Origin: Lysobacteraceae bacterium
Lineage (GTDB): Bacteria > Pseudomonadota > Gammaproteobacteria > Xanthomonadales > Rhodanobacteraceae
Direction of reading: 5' to 3'
Length of the DNA stretch: 64,000 nucleotides
NCBI GenBank assembly: GCA_028870665.1
Contig: JAGWPB010000001.1
Span: 1 to 64,000, forward strand
Shown in pieces: positions 29,340 through 39,688 of this stretch (position 1 is the first letter of the stretch; each line of letters starts with the position of its first letter). The notes under the pieces were generated by a model. It had not been told where the DNA came from and made no database searches. It was given only the letters and a program-made list of their open reading frames with translations. Made by a program: the position numbers and the translations under genes.

Positions 29340-29476
29340 GCGCAGCGTGGCATGCGGCGTACCGGGCAACGCGTGTCGTCATCGCCCTGTTCGCTCATAG
29401 GCCCTGAAAGGTTTTCCCGCACAGCCGGGTCTTGATCAGCGCCGGGACGAACCCGGTCACCTACGGAGACTGATCC

Positions 29477-29755
29477 ATGAATACCCAGAACCTGCTCAAG
29501 AACGCCCTGTTCAGCGCCATCGCCGTGGGCGCGCTCGGCCTCGCCTCCACCACGCCGGCGCACGCCGCCGACAAGATGGCGATGCAGAAGTGCTACGGCA
29601 TCAACGCCGCGCACAAGAACGACTGCCACACCATTGGGCACTCCTGTGCGGGTCAGGACAAGATGGCGCGCGATCCCAACGCCTTCATCGCCGTGCCCAA
29701 GGGCCTGTGCGAGAAGATCGACGGCGGCAAGCTGGCGCCGGCGCAGAAGGGCTGA
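29477..29755 (+). CDS. bufA1: Bufferin precursor BufA1 (DUF2282)
   Basis: This 92-residue precursor has a signal peptide ([20 protein letters not shown], cleavage after PAHA at residue 30) and a ~60-residue mature part with four cysteines at 39, 50, 57 and 78 (KCYGI, NDCHT, HSCAG, GLCEK). This is the DUF2282/BufA1 pattern. In characterised bufferins (Caulobacter) the BufB-BufC pair converts the central cysteines to thiooxazoles and the exported peptide binds copper. A good ribosome binding site (ACGGAG) precedes the ATG. bufB, bufC and a DoxX gene follow in tight order, so this is a complete operon. Confidence 0.9.
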   Translation: MNTQNLLKNALFSAIAVGALGLASTTPAHAADKMAMQKCYGINAAHKNDCHTIGHSCAGQDKMARDPNAFIAVPKGLCEKIDGGKLAPAQKG

Positions 29756-29765
29756 GCATCCGCTG

Positions 29766-30632
29766 ATGCACGACGCGAGCACACTCGCGATGCGACCGAT
29801 CCCGGCTGCGGCCGGGATCGGCCTGCGTGCGCCGCACCTGCAGCGCGTGCTGGCCGAGCGCCCGCGCGTGCCGTGGTTCGAGATGCACAGCGAGAATTTC
29901 TTCGGTGCCGGCGGCGCGATCCATGCCGCGCTCGAGCGCGTGCGCGCCGACTATCCGCTGAGCCTGCACGGCGTCGGCCTGTCGCTGGGCTCGGCCGATG
30001 CGCTCGACGGCGAGCACCTGGCGACGCTGCGCGACTTGGTGCGGCGCTACCAGCCGGGTCTGGTCTCCGATCACATCTGCTGGGGCGCGGTCGGCGGCGT
30101 GCACCTCAACGACCTGCTGCCGCTGCCGTTCACGGTCGAGGCGCTGGACCTGATGGTGTCGCGCGTGCAGCAGGTGCAGGACGCGCTGGGTCGCGAGTTC
30201 CTGGTCGAGAACGTCTCCAGCTATCTGACCTTCGAGCATGCGGACATGAGCGAATGGGAATTCGTCGCCGAGCTGGTGCGCCGCGCCGGCTGCGGCCTGC
30301 TGCTCGATGTCAACAATGTCTATGTCAACAGCATCAACCACGGCTTCGACGCCCATGCCTACCTGCGCGCGATGCCGCGTGCGGCGGTGCGCGAGATCCA
30401 CCTGGCCGGCTTCACCCGCAAGGAAGCGCTCGATGTGCCGCTGCTGATCGACAGCCACAGCCGGCCGGTGGACGCCGCGGTGTGGGATCTGTACGCCGAG
30501 GCGCTGGCCCTGCTGGGGCCGCTGCCCACCCTGATCGAATGGGATCAGGACCTCCCCGAACTCGAGGTGCTGCAGGCGGAAGCCGGCCGCGCCGAGGCCT
30601 TGCTCGATGCCCGCCGCGCCCGCGCTGCGTGA
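29766..30632 (+). CDS. bufB: Multinuclear iron oxidase BufB (DUF692/MNIO)
   Basis: The 288-residue TIM-barrel MNIO-family enzyme modifies cysteines of ribosomal peptides with a multinuclear non-heme iron site. Likely metal-binding segments are FEMHSENFF (~38-46), LHGVGLSLG (~67), SDHICWG (~101), LVENVSSYL (~147), LLDVNNVYVN (~179), EIHLAGF (~210), IDSHSRPV (~228) and IEWDQDLP (~257). ATG 29766 lies 10 bases after bufA1; MRPIPAAAG at 29790 is an alternative start. It should act on BufA1 in the cytoplasm with BufC before export. Confidence 0.92.
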   Translation: MHDASTLAMRPIPAAAGIGLRAPHLQRVLAERPRVPWFEMHSENFFGAGGAIHAALERVRADYPLSLHGVGLSLGSADALDGEHLATLRDLVRRYQPGLVSDHICWGAVGGVHLNDLLPLPFTVEALDLMVSRVQQVQDALGREFLVENVSSYLTFEHADMSEWEFVAELVRRAGCGLLLDVNNVYVNSINHGFDAHAYLRAMPRAAVREIHLAGFTRKEALDVPLLIDSHSRPVDAAVWDLYAEALALLGPLPTLIEWDQDLPELEVLQAEAGRAEALLDARRARAA

Positions 30633-31392
30633 GCTGCAACGCGGCTTCGCCGATGCCGTGCTCGGGCGCGGCGATGCCGGCGCGCGCTGGGTGGCCGGCG
30701 CGGGCCTGGCACCGACGGCACGACTGCAGGTCTATGCCAACGCCATCGCCCGTACGCAGATCGACACCCTGCGCGCCACCTATCCCGCGGTGCTGGCGCT
30801 GGTCGGCGCGGAGTTCTTCGAGGCCGCGGCGGCGCGCTATCGCCTGCGATACCCCTCGACGCGCGGCAATCTGCAGGCCTTTGGCGCCGCCTTCGCCGAC
30901 TTTCTCGCCGCGCTGCCCGAGGCCGCGGCCCTGGCCTACCTGCCCGACGTGGCGCGCCTGGAATGGCTGCGCCAGGAGGCCGCTCTGGCGGCCGATGCGG
31001 AGCCGATCGATCCGGCCGCGTGGCTCGCCGCCCTGGATGCGCCCACGCCGCTGCAGCTGGTCCTGCATCCCAGCCTGCGCTTGCTGGCCAGCGCGCATCC
31101 GCTGCTGACGATCTGGCGCTACGCCATCGCGCCCGCGGGCGATCGCCTGCAACTCGACGGCCGCGGCGAACAGGTCGTGCTGTGGCGTGATGGCGGCGAG
31201 GTGGCGCTGGCGGCGACGGATGCGGCCAGTCACGCCTGCATCGCCGCGCTGGCCAGCGGGCACGATCTCGATGCGGCGCAGGCGGTTGCGCTTGCCGTCG
31301 ACGCCGATTTCGACCTCGCCGCCTGCCTGCGGAGCCTGATCGCCCAGGGTCTGGTCGTCGCTTTCACGCAAACCGGGGAACGTCCGACATGA
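30607..31392 (+). CDS. bufC: Bufferin maturation partner BufC (DUF2063)
   Basis: This 261-residue protein has an amino-terminal DUF2063 putative DNA-binding/partner domain (LRELQRGFADAVL, RLQVYANAIARTQIDTLRATYPAV) and a variable carboxy half. DUF2063 proteins pair with MNIO enzymes and recognise the precursor peptide. The gene overlaps the end of bufB by 26 bases and its stop overlaps the doxX start (ATGA), indicating translational coupling. Confidence 0.9.
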   Translation: MPAAPALRELQRGFADAVLGRGDAGARWVAGAGLAPTARLQVYANAIARTQIDTLRATYPAVLALVGAEFFEAAAARYRLRYPSTRGNLQAFGAAFADFLAALPEAAALAYLPDVARLEWLRQEAALAADAEPIDPAAWLAALDAPTPLQLVLHPSLRLLASAHPLLTIWRYAIAPAGDRLQLDGRGEQVVLWRDGGEVALAATDAASHACIAALASGHDLDAAQAVALAVDADFDLAACLRSLIAQGLVVAFTQTGERPT

Positions 31393-31877
31393 ACATCCTG
31401 ATGAAACGCGGCTTCGCCTTCTACGACGACTTCGCCGCCGCACTGACCCGGCTCGGCCCGTTGGCATTGCTGCTGTTTCGCGCCTGGGTGGCGTTGGCGT
31501 TCTGGCGCGCCGGCGTGGTCAAGATCGAGGACCCCTACGGCACGCAATACCTGTTCAACAACGAGTACCACGTGCCGTTGCTGTCGGGCGACGTCGCCGC
31601 CTTCCTCGGCACCTGGATCGAGCTGATCACGCCGTGGCTGCTCGTCGTCGGCCTCGCCGGCCGCCTGACCGCGCTGTTCCTGTTCGTCTACAACCTCATC
31701 GCCGTCGTCTCCTACCCCGACCTGTGGCCGCACGGCTTCTGGGCCGGCCTGGTCGGCGACGACTTCAACGACCACAAGGTCTGGGCCATGATGCTGCTGG
31801 CGGTGATCGCCTGGGGACCCGGCGCGCTGTCGCTCGACGCGCTGCTCGGACGCCTGCGGCGGAGATACACCAGTTGA
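31389..31877 (+). CDS. DoxX-family membrane protein of the bufferin operon
   Basis: The 162-residue integral membrane protein has four predicted helices (LALLLFRAWVALAFWRAGVV; AAFLGTWIELITPWLLVVG; ALFLFVYNLIAVVSY; VWAMMLLAVIAWGPG). DoxX members accompany DUF2282-DUF692-DUF2063 genes widely, including the gold/copper-inducible gig genes of Cupriavidus. The exact role is unknown, possibly redox-linked. The start overlaps the bufC stop by four bases. Confidence 0.88.
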   Translation: MNILMKRGFAFYDDFAAALTRLGPLALLLFRAWVALAFWRAGVVKIEDPYGTQYLFNNEYHVPLLSGDVAAFLGTWIELITPWLLVVGLAGRLTALFLFVYNLIAVVSYPDLWPHGFWAGLVGDDFNDHKVWAMMLLAVIAWGPGALSLDALLGRLRRRYTS

Positions 31878-31971
31878 GCGCACCGCGCGACTTGCAATCG
31901 GCATGCGGCAACCCATCCTCCCGGGACCACCCGTCCGGTCGCCGCGGAGGCGCGGTCACATGGAGACTCCG

Positions 31972-32616
31972 ATGAACGCCAGCTGTGACCTGCGCGGCGC
32001 CAGCCTGACCGTGGCGCCCGACCGTTTCCCCGATCCCGTGCGCGATCTCGACGCGCACGGCACGGCCTCGCAGACCGCGGTGCTGGCCGGCGGCTGCTTC
32101 TGGTGCGTGGAGGCGGTGCTGCGCGAACTCGACGGCGTGCTCGAGGTGACCTCCGGCTACGCCGGCGGCCGCGCCGAGGATGCCGATTACCGCAGCGTCT
32201 GCGGCGGGCGCAGCGGTCACGCCGAGGCTGTGCAGGTGCGCTTCGATCCGCGCCGGCTCAGCTACGGCCAGCTGCTCAAGGTGTTCTTCGCCATCGCCCA
32301 CGATCCGACCCAGCGCAATCGCCAGGGCAATGACGTCGGCAGCCAGTACCGTTCGGCGATCTTTCCCGTCGACGACGCCCAGCGGCAGGTCGCCGCAGCC
32401 TACATCAGGCAACTCGATGCCGCGGGCGTGTTCGCCGCGCCGATCGTGACCGTCATCGAAGCCGTGACGGCTTTCCATCCGGCCGAATCCGATCACCAGA
32501 ACTATGCCGCCCGGCATCCGCAGCAGCCCTATATCGCCGCGGTTTCGACGCCGAAGGTCGAGAAGCTGCGTGATTATTTCGGCGACCGGCTCAAGAGCCG
32601 GCATGGCAGCGCCTGA
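31972..32616 (+). CDS. msrA: Peptide methionine sulfoxide reductase A
   Basis: This 214-residue enzyme reduces S-epimers of methionine sulfoxide. The catalytic motif [11 protein letters not shown] sits at ~40, with [18 protein letters not shown] and YRSAIF following. The amino end [20 protein letters not shown] is an extension seen in E. coli-type MsrA. The start at 31972 has GGAG at good spacing; ATG 31960 (METPMNAS) is a possible alternative. msrB follows 13 bases later, so the pair is likely cotranscribed. Confidence 0.94.
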   Translation: MNASCDLRGASLTVAPDRFPDPVRDLDAHGTASQTAVLAGGCFWCVEAVLRELDGVLEVTSGYAGGRAEDADYRSVCGGRSGHAEAVQVRFDPRRLSYGQLLKVFFAIAHDPTQRNRQGNDVGSQYRSAIFPVDDAQRQVAAAYIRQLDAAGVFAAPIVTVIEAVTAFHPAESDHQNYAARHPQQPYIAAVSTPKVEKLRDYFGDRLKSRHGSA

Positions 32617-32629
32617 CCCGGAGCCACCC

Positions 32630-33085
32630 ATGAGCAGCGACACGCCGCGTCGATCACGTTCCGGCCATGACCTCGGTCCGCTGTCCGCCCTCGAGCGCGA
32701 CCGGCTGGCGCAGCGCCTCAGCCCCGAGGAGCGTCGCATCCTGCTCGAGCACGGCACCGAACGTCCGTTCTGCGGTGTCCTGTTGCTGCAGAAGGCGCCC
32801 GGCCATTACGCCTGCCGCCTGTGCGGACTGCCGCTGTTTCAAGCCGGAGCCAAGTTCGAGTCCGGTACCGGCTGGCCCAGCTTTGACACGCCCTGCGATC
32901 CCGACCACCTGCGCGAGATCGTCGATGACAGCCTCGGCATGCGCCGCACCGAGATCCGCTGCCGCCGCTGCGACGGTCATCTCGGTCACGTGTTCCCCGA
33001 CGGGCCGCCGCCGACGGGCCTGCGCTACTGCCTCAACTCGGCGGCGCTGGCGTTCGTTCCCGACGGCGACGCGCCGGGTCAGTAG
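32630..33085 (+). CDS. msrB: Peptide methionine sulfoxide reductase B
   Basis: The 151-residue enzyme reduces R-epimers of methionine sulfoxide. The zinc-binding CRLC and CRRC pairs, [39 protein letters not shown] and the catalytic cysteine in RYCLNS are all present. It starts 13 bases after msrA. Its last 7 bases overlap the 3' end of the convergent apt gene. Confidence 0.95.
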   Translation: MSSDTPRRSRSGHDLGPLSALERDRLAQRLSPEERRILLEHGTERPFCGVLLLQKAPGHYACRLCGLPLFQAGAKFESGTGWPSFDTPCDPDHLREIVDDSLGMRRTEIRCRRCDGHLGHVFPDGPPPTGLRYCLNSAALAFVPDGDAPGQ

Positions 33086-33597
33086 CGCAGCAGCGTCACC
33101 AGCGGCGGCGCGGCGATCCAGCGCGCGCGCCCGCCCAGTGCGCTGATCTCCAGCACCACCGCCGCGCCGACAATCTCGGCGCCGAGATGCTCGACCAGAC
33201 GCTGCGCGGCCTGCAAGGTGCCGCCGGTAGCCAGCACGTCGTCGACGATCAGCGCGCGGGTGCCGGGCGCCAACGCATCGATGTGCGCCTCCAGGCGGTC
33301 GACGCCATACTCCAGCACATAGTCCACGCCGACGCGTGCGCCGGGCAGCTTGCCGGCCTTGCGCAACGGCACGAATCCGGCACCCAGTGCATGCGCCAGC
33401 GCGCCACCCAGCGCGAAGCCGCGTGCCTCGATGCCGCAGACCACGCCCACGCGCTCACCGCGCCAGGGCGCCGCCAGTGCGCCGATGCACAAGCCGAATG
33501 CACGCGCATCCGCCAGCAGCGGCGCAAGGTCCTTGAACATCACCCCGGGTCTCGGGAAATCGGCCACGTCGCGGACGTAGGCAGTCAGCTCATGCAT
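33079..33597 (-). CDS. apt: Adenine phosphoribosyltransferase
   Basis: This 172-residue type I phosphoribosyltransferase salvages adenine to AMP with PRPP. It opens with the APT signature [21 protein letters not shown] and includes [29 protein letters not shown] and the PRPP loop [16 protein letters not shown]. Full length. The gene is convergent with msrB. Confidence 0.95.
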   Translation of the reverse strand: MHELTAYVRDVADFPRPGVMFKDLAPLLADARAFGLCIGALAAPWRGERVGVVCGIEARGFALGGALAHALGAGFVPLRKAGKLPGARVGVDYVLEYGVDRLEAHIDALAPGTRALIVDDVLATGGTLQAAQRLVEHLGAEIVGAAVVLEISALGGRARWIAAPPLVTLLRY

Positions 33598-33714
33598 CGG
33601 CGATCCCCCCAGTGCGCACGCAGCCAGGGCCGATCCGATGCACCGCGGACGATCGGGAACGGCATCCGCGTCGGGGAGTTCGGGTACGGCATCGCGAGCT
33701 CGCGTCGCGCCGCT

Positions 33715-34353
33715 TCAGCCACGCTCGTGTTCGGCCTCGGCCGCGGCCCGCCATTCGATCACTGCCGGCATTGCGGTGATCGCCTCGACATAGGCCTGCG
33801 CCTCCCCGGTCAGAGCGACGCCGTAACTGACGAAGCGCAGCGCGACCGGCGCATACATCGCGTCCGCCAGGCCGAAGTCGCCGAACAGGAACGCTCCAGT
33901 GGTGGCGAAGCGCGCACGCGCGTCCCGCCACAACTGCTGCACGCGGGCGATGTCGCGCGCCGCCTCGGGGCCCGGCGTCGCAGGCGGACCGCGCCGCTGG
34001 AGGTTCAGCGGCAACTCGCGGCGCAGAGCGGCAAACCCGGCGTGCATCTCGGCAGAGATGGCGCGCGCATGTGCGCGCGGCACCCGTTCGCGCGGCCAAC
34101 CGCGGCCGGCGAGAAAGCTCTCGTTGATGTATTCGAGGATCGCCAGCGACTCCCAGACCACGACGCCATCGTGCAGCAGCGCGGGTACCTTGCCGGTCGG
34201 CGAAAACTCGCCGATGCGCGCGCGAAATTCGGGCGTGTCCAGCGGCAGCCGCAGCTCCTCGAAATCGACACCGAACGCGCGCAGCGCCAGCCAGGGTCGC
34301 AGTGACCACGAGGACCGGTTCTTGTCGCCGATCACCAGCGTGGGGTTCGTCAT
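33715..34353 (-). CDS. Glutathione S-transferase family protein
   Basis: This 212-residue protein has a thioredoxin-like amino domain (TLVIGDKNRSSWSLRPWLAL, GKVPALLHDG, VWESLAILEYINE) and an alpha-helical GST carboxy domain (FLFGDFGLADAMYAPVALRF). The serine-rich NRSSWSLRPW start places it near the xi/zeta-like bacterial subgroup, with a serine as likely glutathione-activating residue. Substrate unknown; detoxification is the usual role. Confidence 0.9.
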   Translation of the reverse strand: MTNPTLVIGDKNRSSWSLRPWLALRAFGVDFEELRLPLDTPEFRARIGEFSPTGKVPALLHDGVVVWESLAILEYINESFLAGRGWPRERVPRAHARAISAEMHAGFAALRRELPLNLQRRGPPATPGPEAARDIARVQQLWRDARARFATTGAFLFGDFGLADAMYAPVALRFVSYGVALTGEAQAYVEAITAMPAVIEWRAAAEAEHERG

Positions 34354-34406
34354 CGTCGGTCTCCTGAGGCGATCGGCATGCGGCGCGCGGGCGCGGTCGG
34401 CGCAGG

Positions 34407-35909
34407 CTAGCAGATCGCCGCACGCGACCGCTCAGGCACGACCATGGCGTCGACGCGAAAGTGCGCGCCGATGCTGCGGTGGCGCGCGCGCATCGCAGCC
34501 AGCATCGCCGCCGTCAGCGCCAGCACGTCGTGCCCGCTGGATGCAGCCGGGGTCTCCGCCGCCAGCTGCGTCAGCACGGCTTCGGCGCGCACCAGGCCGT
34601 CGCCACTGCGTTGCACCGCGGCGTCGCGCCAGAGCAGATCGCCAAGGCGCGCGCGCAGCGCGGCGGACAGCGGATGCCAGAAGCGTGATGCGGGCAGCGC
34701 CGCGCCCGGCCCGGGCAGAGACTGCGACGCCAGCGCCGCGCCCAGCGCACGGCCGTGCGCCAAGCCTTCGAGCAACGAGTTGCTGGCCAGTCGGTTGGCG
34801 CCGTGCACGCCGCTGCGGGCGGCCTCGCCGACCGCGTACAGACCCGGCAGCGACGTCGCACCGGCGCCATCGATACGCACACCGCCCATGCAGTAATGCG
34901 CGGCCGGCACCACCGGGATTGCCTGCATGCGCGGATCGAGGCCGCGCGCCATGCAGGCGGCAAATACGGTCGGGAATCGCTGCGGGAAGCCGGCGCCGAC
35001 CGCTGCGCGGGCATCGAGCCATGCACCGCCACGGTGTGCCTCGCGCCACACTGCGCGCGCCACCACGTCGCGCGGCGCCAGTTCCGCATCGGCATGCAGG
35101 ACCGGCATGAATCGCTTGCCACGCGCGTCGAGCAGTACCGCACCGGCGCCGCGCAGGGCTTCGGTCAACAGCGGCAGCTGGCCGTGCGCCCCGTCGCGCG
35201 GGGCCAGTGCGGTGGGGTGGAATTGCACGAACTCGAGATCGGCAAGCATCGCGCCGGCCGCCAGCGCCAGCGCGATGCCGCTGCCGTCACTGCCGGACGG
35301 ATTGGTGGTGTAGCGATACAGCCCCGCATAGCCGCCGCTCGCCAGCACGACCGCGCGCGCGCGCCACAACTCGCTGCCGTCCGGCCCCTGCGCCCAGACG
35401 CCGACCACGCGGCCACCGTCGTCGCGCGCAAGCGCGTAGGCACTGCGCCGCGTCACGAGAGTCAGATGCGAACGCGTGGCGGCGGCAACCGACAGCGCTC
35501 GCATCACCTCGGCGCCGGTGGCGTCGCCCTGCGCGTGGACGATGCGGGCACGGCGGTGCGCGGCCTCGCGACCCAGGGTCAGTGCCACGCCGGCACGGTC
35601 GAAGCGCGCGCCCAGTGTCTGCAACCATGCGATCAGTTCGGGCGCCGCAGCGGTCAGGCGCGCGACGGCCTCGGGGTCGCTCAGGCCCGCCCCCGCCGCC
35701 AGCGTGTCCTCGGCATGCAGTTGCGGGCTGTCGTCGGCGGCCAGCGCGGCGGCGATGCCGCCCTGCGCCCAGCGGCTGGCCCCGTCCAGCGCCGGCACCG
35801 GGCCCGGCGTCAGCACCGCCACCCGCCGCGGGGCCGCGGCCAGCGCGGTGGCCAGCCCGGCCGCACCGGAGCCGATCACCAGCACGTCAAACAGGGCAGC
35901 GGTCGTCAT
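34407..35909 (-). CDS. nadB: L-aspartate oxidase
   Basis: The 500-residue FAD enzyme oxidises aspartate to iminoaspartate, the first step of NAD synthesis. The FAD-binding VLVIGSGAAGLATALA is at the amino end, followed by SRWAQGGIAAAL, the HPTALAP stretch, TEALRGAGAVLLDARGKRFM and GLYAVGEAARSGVHGANRLASNSLLEGL. The frame continues upstream through nadA, but homology begins at ATG 35909. It lies 47 bases downstream of nadA on the same strand, giving a nadA-nadB operon. Confidence 0.95.
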   Translation of the reverse strand: MTTAALFDVLVIGSGAAGLATALAAAPRRVAVLTPGPVPALDGASRWAQGGIAAALAADDSPQLHAEDTLAAGAGLSDPEAVARLTAAAPELIAWLQTLGARFDRAGVALTLGREAAHRRARIVHAQGDATGAEVMRALSVAAATRSHLTLVTRRSAYALARDDGGRVVGVWAQGPDGSELWRARAVVLASGGYAGLYRYTTNPSGSDGSGIALALAAGAMLADLEFVQFHPTALAPRDGAHGQLPLLTEALRGAGAVLLDARGKRFMPVLHADAELAPRDVVARAVWREAHRGGAWLDARAAVGAGFPQRFPTVFAACMARGLDPRMQAIPVVPAAHYCMGGVRIDGAGATSLPGLYAVGEAARSGVHGANRLASNSLLEGLAHGRALGAALASQSLPGPGAALPASRFWHPLSAALRARLGDLLWRDAAVQRSGDGLVRAEAVLTQLAAETPAASSGHDVLALTAAMLAAMRARHRSIGAHFRVDAMVVPERSRAAIC

Positions 35910-35956
35910 CGGATCAGGCCCGGGGTTCGTCTGTGATCGCCATGCGGGTGCCGCGC

Positions 35957-36940
35957 TCAGCGCACCGCCAGCATGCGTTCCACCGCGCGCCGCGCGCCGT
36001 CGGCCACCGCCGCGTCCACCTCGATCGGATGCCGCAGGAACTGCAGCGCATCGCGGATCCCGGTCAGGGTGATGCGCTTCATGTGCGGACACAGGTTGCA
36101 CGGCTGCACGAATTCGATGTCGGGGAACTGCACGGTGACGTTGGCGCTCATCGAGCACTCGGTGATCAGCGCCACCCGCGCCGGCCGTGCGCGATCGAGG
36201 TGCTCGACCATGCCGTGCGTCGAACCGACGAAGTCGGCCTCGGCGAGCACGTCCGGCGGGCACTCCGGATGGGCGATCACGTGCAGGCCGGGCTGCCCGG
36301 CGCGCAGGCCGCGCAGTTGCGCGCCGCTGAAACGCTCATGCACCTCGCAGGCACCCTGCCAGAGCACGATCTCGACCGCGGTCTGCGTCGCCACGTAGCG
36401 ACCCAGATACCGGTCCGGCAGGAAGATCACCTTCGGCACGCCCAGCGATTCGACCACCGGCACCGCGTTGCCCGAAGTGCAGCAGATGTCCGACTCCGCC
36501 TTTACCGCCGCCGAGGTGTTGACGTAGGTCACCACCGGCACGCCCGGATGCTGCCGGCGCAGCGCGCGCACGTCGGCGGCGGTGATCGATTCGGCCAGCG
36601 AACAGCCGGCGCGCGGGTCCGGGATCAGCACCGTGCGCGAAGGGTTGAGCACCTTGGCCGTCTCGGCCATGAAGTGCACACCGCACACGACCAGCACCTC
36701 GGCCTCGGCACGCGCGGCTTCGCGCGCCAGCGCCAGCGAATCGCCGGTGATGTCGGCGACGCCGTGGAAGATGGCCGGCGCCATGTAGTTGTGCGCAAGA
36801 ATCAGCGCATGGCGCTCGACCTTGAGGCGACGGATGACCTCGATCAGCGGGCGTTGCGCCTCCCATTCCAGATCGGGGATCACCGCGCGGGTGCGCGCAC
36901 GCAGCGCGTCGAGCGAAAGCGATGGAGCGATGGCCGACAT
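35957..36940 (-). CDS. nadA: Quinolinate synthase A
   Basis: This 327-residue [4Fe-4S] enzyme condenses iminoaspartate with dihydroxyacetone phosphate to quinolinate. It shows ILAHNYMAPAI, VVCGVHFMAETAKVLNPSRT, the cysteine in RAGCSLAES, HPECPPDV and the CNLCPHMKRITL end region, so three cluster cysteines are available. It is the first gene of the nadA-nadB unit, with a candidate operator 3 bases upstream of the start codon. Confidence 0.96.
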   Translation of the reverse strand: MSAIAPSLSLDALRARTRAVIPDLEWEAQRPLIEVIRRLKVERHALILAHNYMAPAIFHGVADITGDSLALAREAARAEAEVLVVCGVHFMAETAKVLNPSRTVLIPDPRAGCSLAESITAADVRALRRQHPGVPVVTYVNTSAAVKAESDICCTSGNAVPVVESLGVPKVIFLPDRYLGRYVATQTAVEIVLWQGACEVHERFSGAQLRGLRAGQPGLHVIAHPECPPDVLAEADFVGSTHGMVEHLDRARPARVALITECSMSANVTVQFPDIEFVQPCNLCPHMKRITLTGIRDALQFLRHPIEVDAAVADGARRAVERMLAVR

Positions 36941-36942
36941 AG

Positions 36943-36964
36943 TTATACTCGATATGAGTAATAA
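36943..36964. promoter_or_regulatory. Candidate NAD-biosynthesis operator upstream of nadA
   Basis: TTATACTC, GATAT, GAGTAATAA is an imperfect AT-rich palindrome (one base extra in the right arm) immediately before the nadA ATG, between nadA and the DUF2007 gene. In this GC-rich genome such a patch is conspicuous. Symmetry and position suggest a repressor site overlapping the promoter. Which NAD repressor class (NadQ, NrtR or another) binds is not readable. Confidence 0.5.
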
Positions 36965-37033
36965 ACGGCCCGCAAATGCTATTCCCGAGCAAAACGAGGT
37001 GCAAGCGAAAACAGGCGAACGCCGCGCTGCGGT

Positions 37034-37294
37034 TCAGGTCGGCTGGGGATCGAGGCCTCCGCGCGCAACCGGCACGGCGCCCGGATCGGCCGGCAGGGTG
37101 TCGGCGACGATGCGCGCCGCTTCCTCGACCGCCGGGTCCGGCACCATCACCGTGACCAGATCGCGCGCGGGCAGCTGTCCGATGCCGCCGGTCAGATACG
37201 CGCCGCTGATGAAGGCCGGAATGCCCGCGGCGTCCAGCGCATCCTTGACGAGCTGGGCATCGACCAGCGATTCGGCGTGATAGACGATGCGCAT
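37034..37294 (-). CDS. DUF2007 small protein
   Basis: This 86-residue protein starts MRIVYHAESLVDAQLVKDALDAAGIPAF and contains AYLTGGIGQLPARDLVTVMV, the pattern of the DUF2007 'putative signal transducing' domain, which adopts a small alpha/beta fold. It is upstream of nadA on the same strand, separated by the palindromic site. Function unknown. Confidence 0.85.
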   Translation of the reverse strand: MRIVYHAESLVDAQLVKDALDAAGIPAFISGAYLTGGIGQLPARDLVTVMVPDPAVEEAARIVADTLPADPGAVPVARGGLDPQPT

Positions 37295-37392
37295 GCGGCG
37301 ACGCTAACCCCCGGCGGCGCCCGCGGCAAGCCCGTCCGCGCCGAGCATGGCAACCGCTACACTTCGCGGCTCGACCTCATGCAGAAGCCGCC

Positions 37393-39126
<1,734 letters not shown>

Positions 39127-39127
39127 C

Positions 39128-39688
39128 ATGCTGTACGCCCAGGTTCACCTCACCCTGCCGCCCTGGGTTCACCAGCTGGATCTCGAGGGCCGACTCTACG
39201 CCGATGATGATGCGCGCATCGCGCTGGCGATCGAATTGGCGCGCCGGAATGTCGAGCATCGCACCGGAGGCCCCTTCGGTGCCGCGCTGTTCAACGGCGC
39301 CGGACGCCTGCTCGGTGTCGGCGTCAATCGCGTGATCGAGCACAATTGCTCGGTTGCGCACGCCGAGATGATGGCCTTCATGTGCGCGCAGGGACGACTG
39401 GCACGCCATCGGCTCAACGAGGACGGCGTGCGGGTCGTGCTGGCAACCAGCGCGCAACCCTGTTGCCAGTGCTACGGCGCCACGTTCTGGGCCGGCATCG
39501 ACGAGCTGCTGATCGGAGCGCGCAGCGCGGACGTGATGCACCTGACCGCCTTCGACGAAGGCCCGCTGCCGGCGGACTGGATCGGTGAACTCGAACGCCG
39601 CCGCATCGCGGTCAAACGCGACCTGCGCCGCGACGAGGCCTGCGCGGTGCTTGCCGCGTACGCTGCCGCGGCCGGAGTGACGTATTGA
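39128..39688 (+). CDS. CMP/dCMP-type nucleoside deaminase family protein
   Basis: This 186-residue zinc deaminase has the HAE motif (VAHAEMMAFMCAQ; catalytic glutamate) and the paired cysteines in QPCCQCYGATFW. The GGPFGAALFNGAGRLLGVGVN opening is that of guanine/cytosine deaminase relatives. The substrate is not determinable. The gene is packed tightly between glnS (1-base gap) and rlmM (4-base overlap). Confidence 0.85.
   Translation: MLYAQVHLTLPPWVHQLDLEGRLYADDDARIALAIELARRNVEHRTGGPFGAALFNGAGRLLGVGVNRVIEHNCSVAHAEMMAFMCAQGRLARHRLNEDGVRVVLATSAQPCCQCYGATFWAGIDELLIGARSADVMHLTAFDEGPLPADWIGELERRRIAVKRDLRRDEACAVLAAYAAAAGVTY

Noticed and set aside
29340..29476. ECF-sigma promoter for bufA1
   Set aside because: Expected from other bufferin operons, but no convincing GTAACC- or GGAAC-type -35 with a matching -10 at the right spacing was found.
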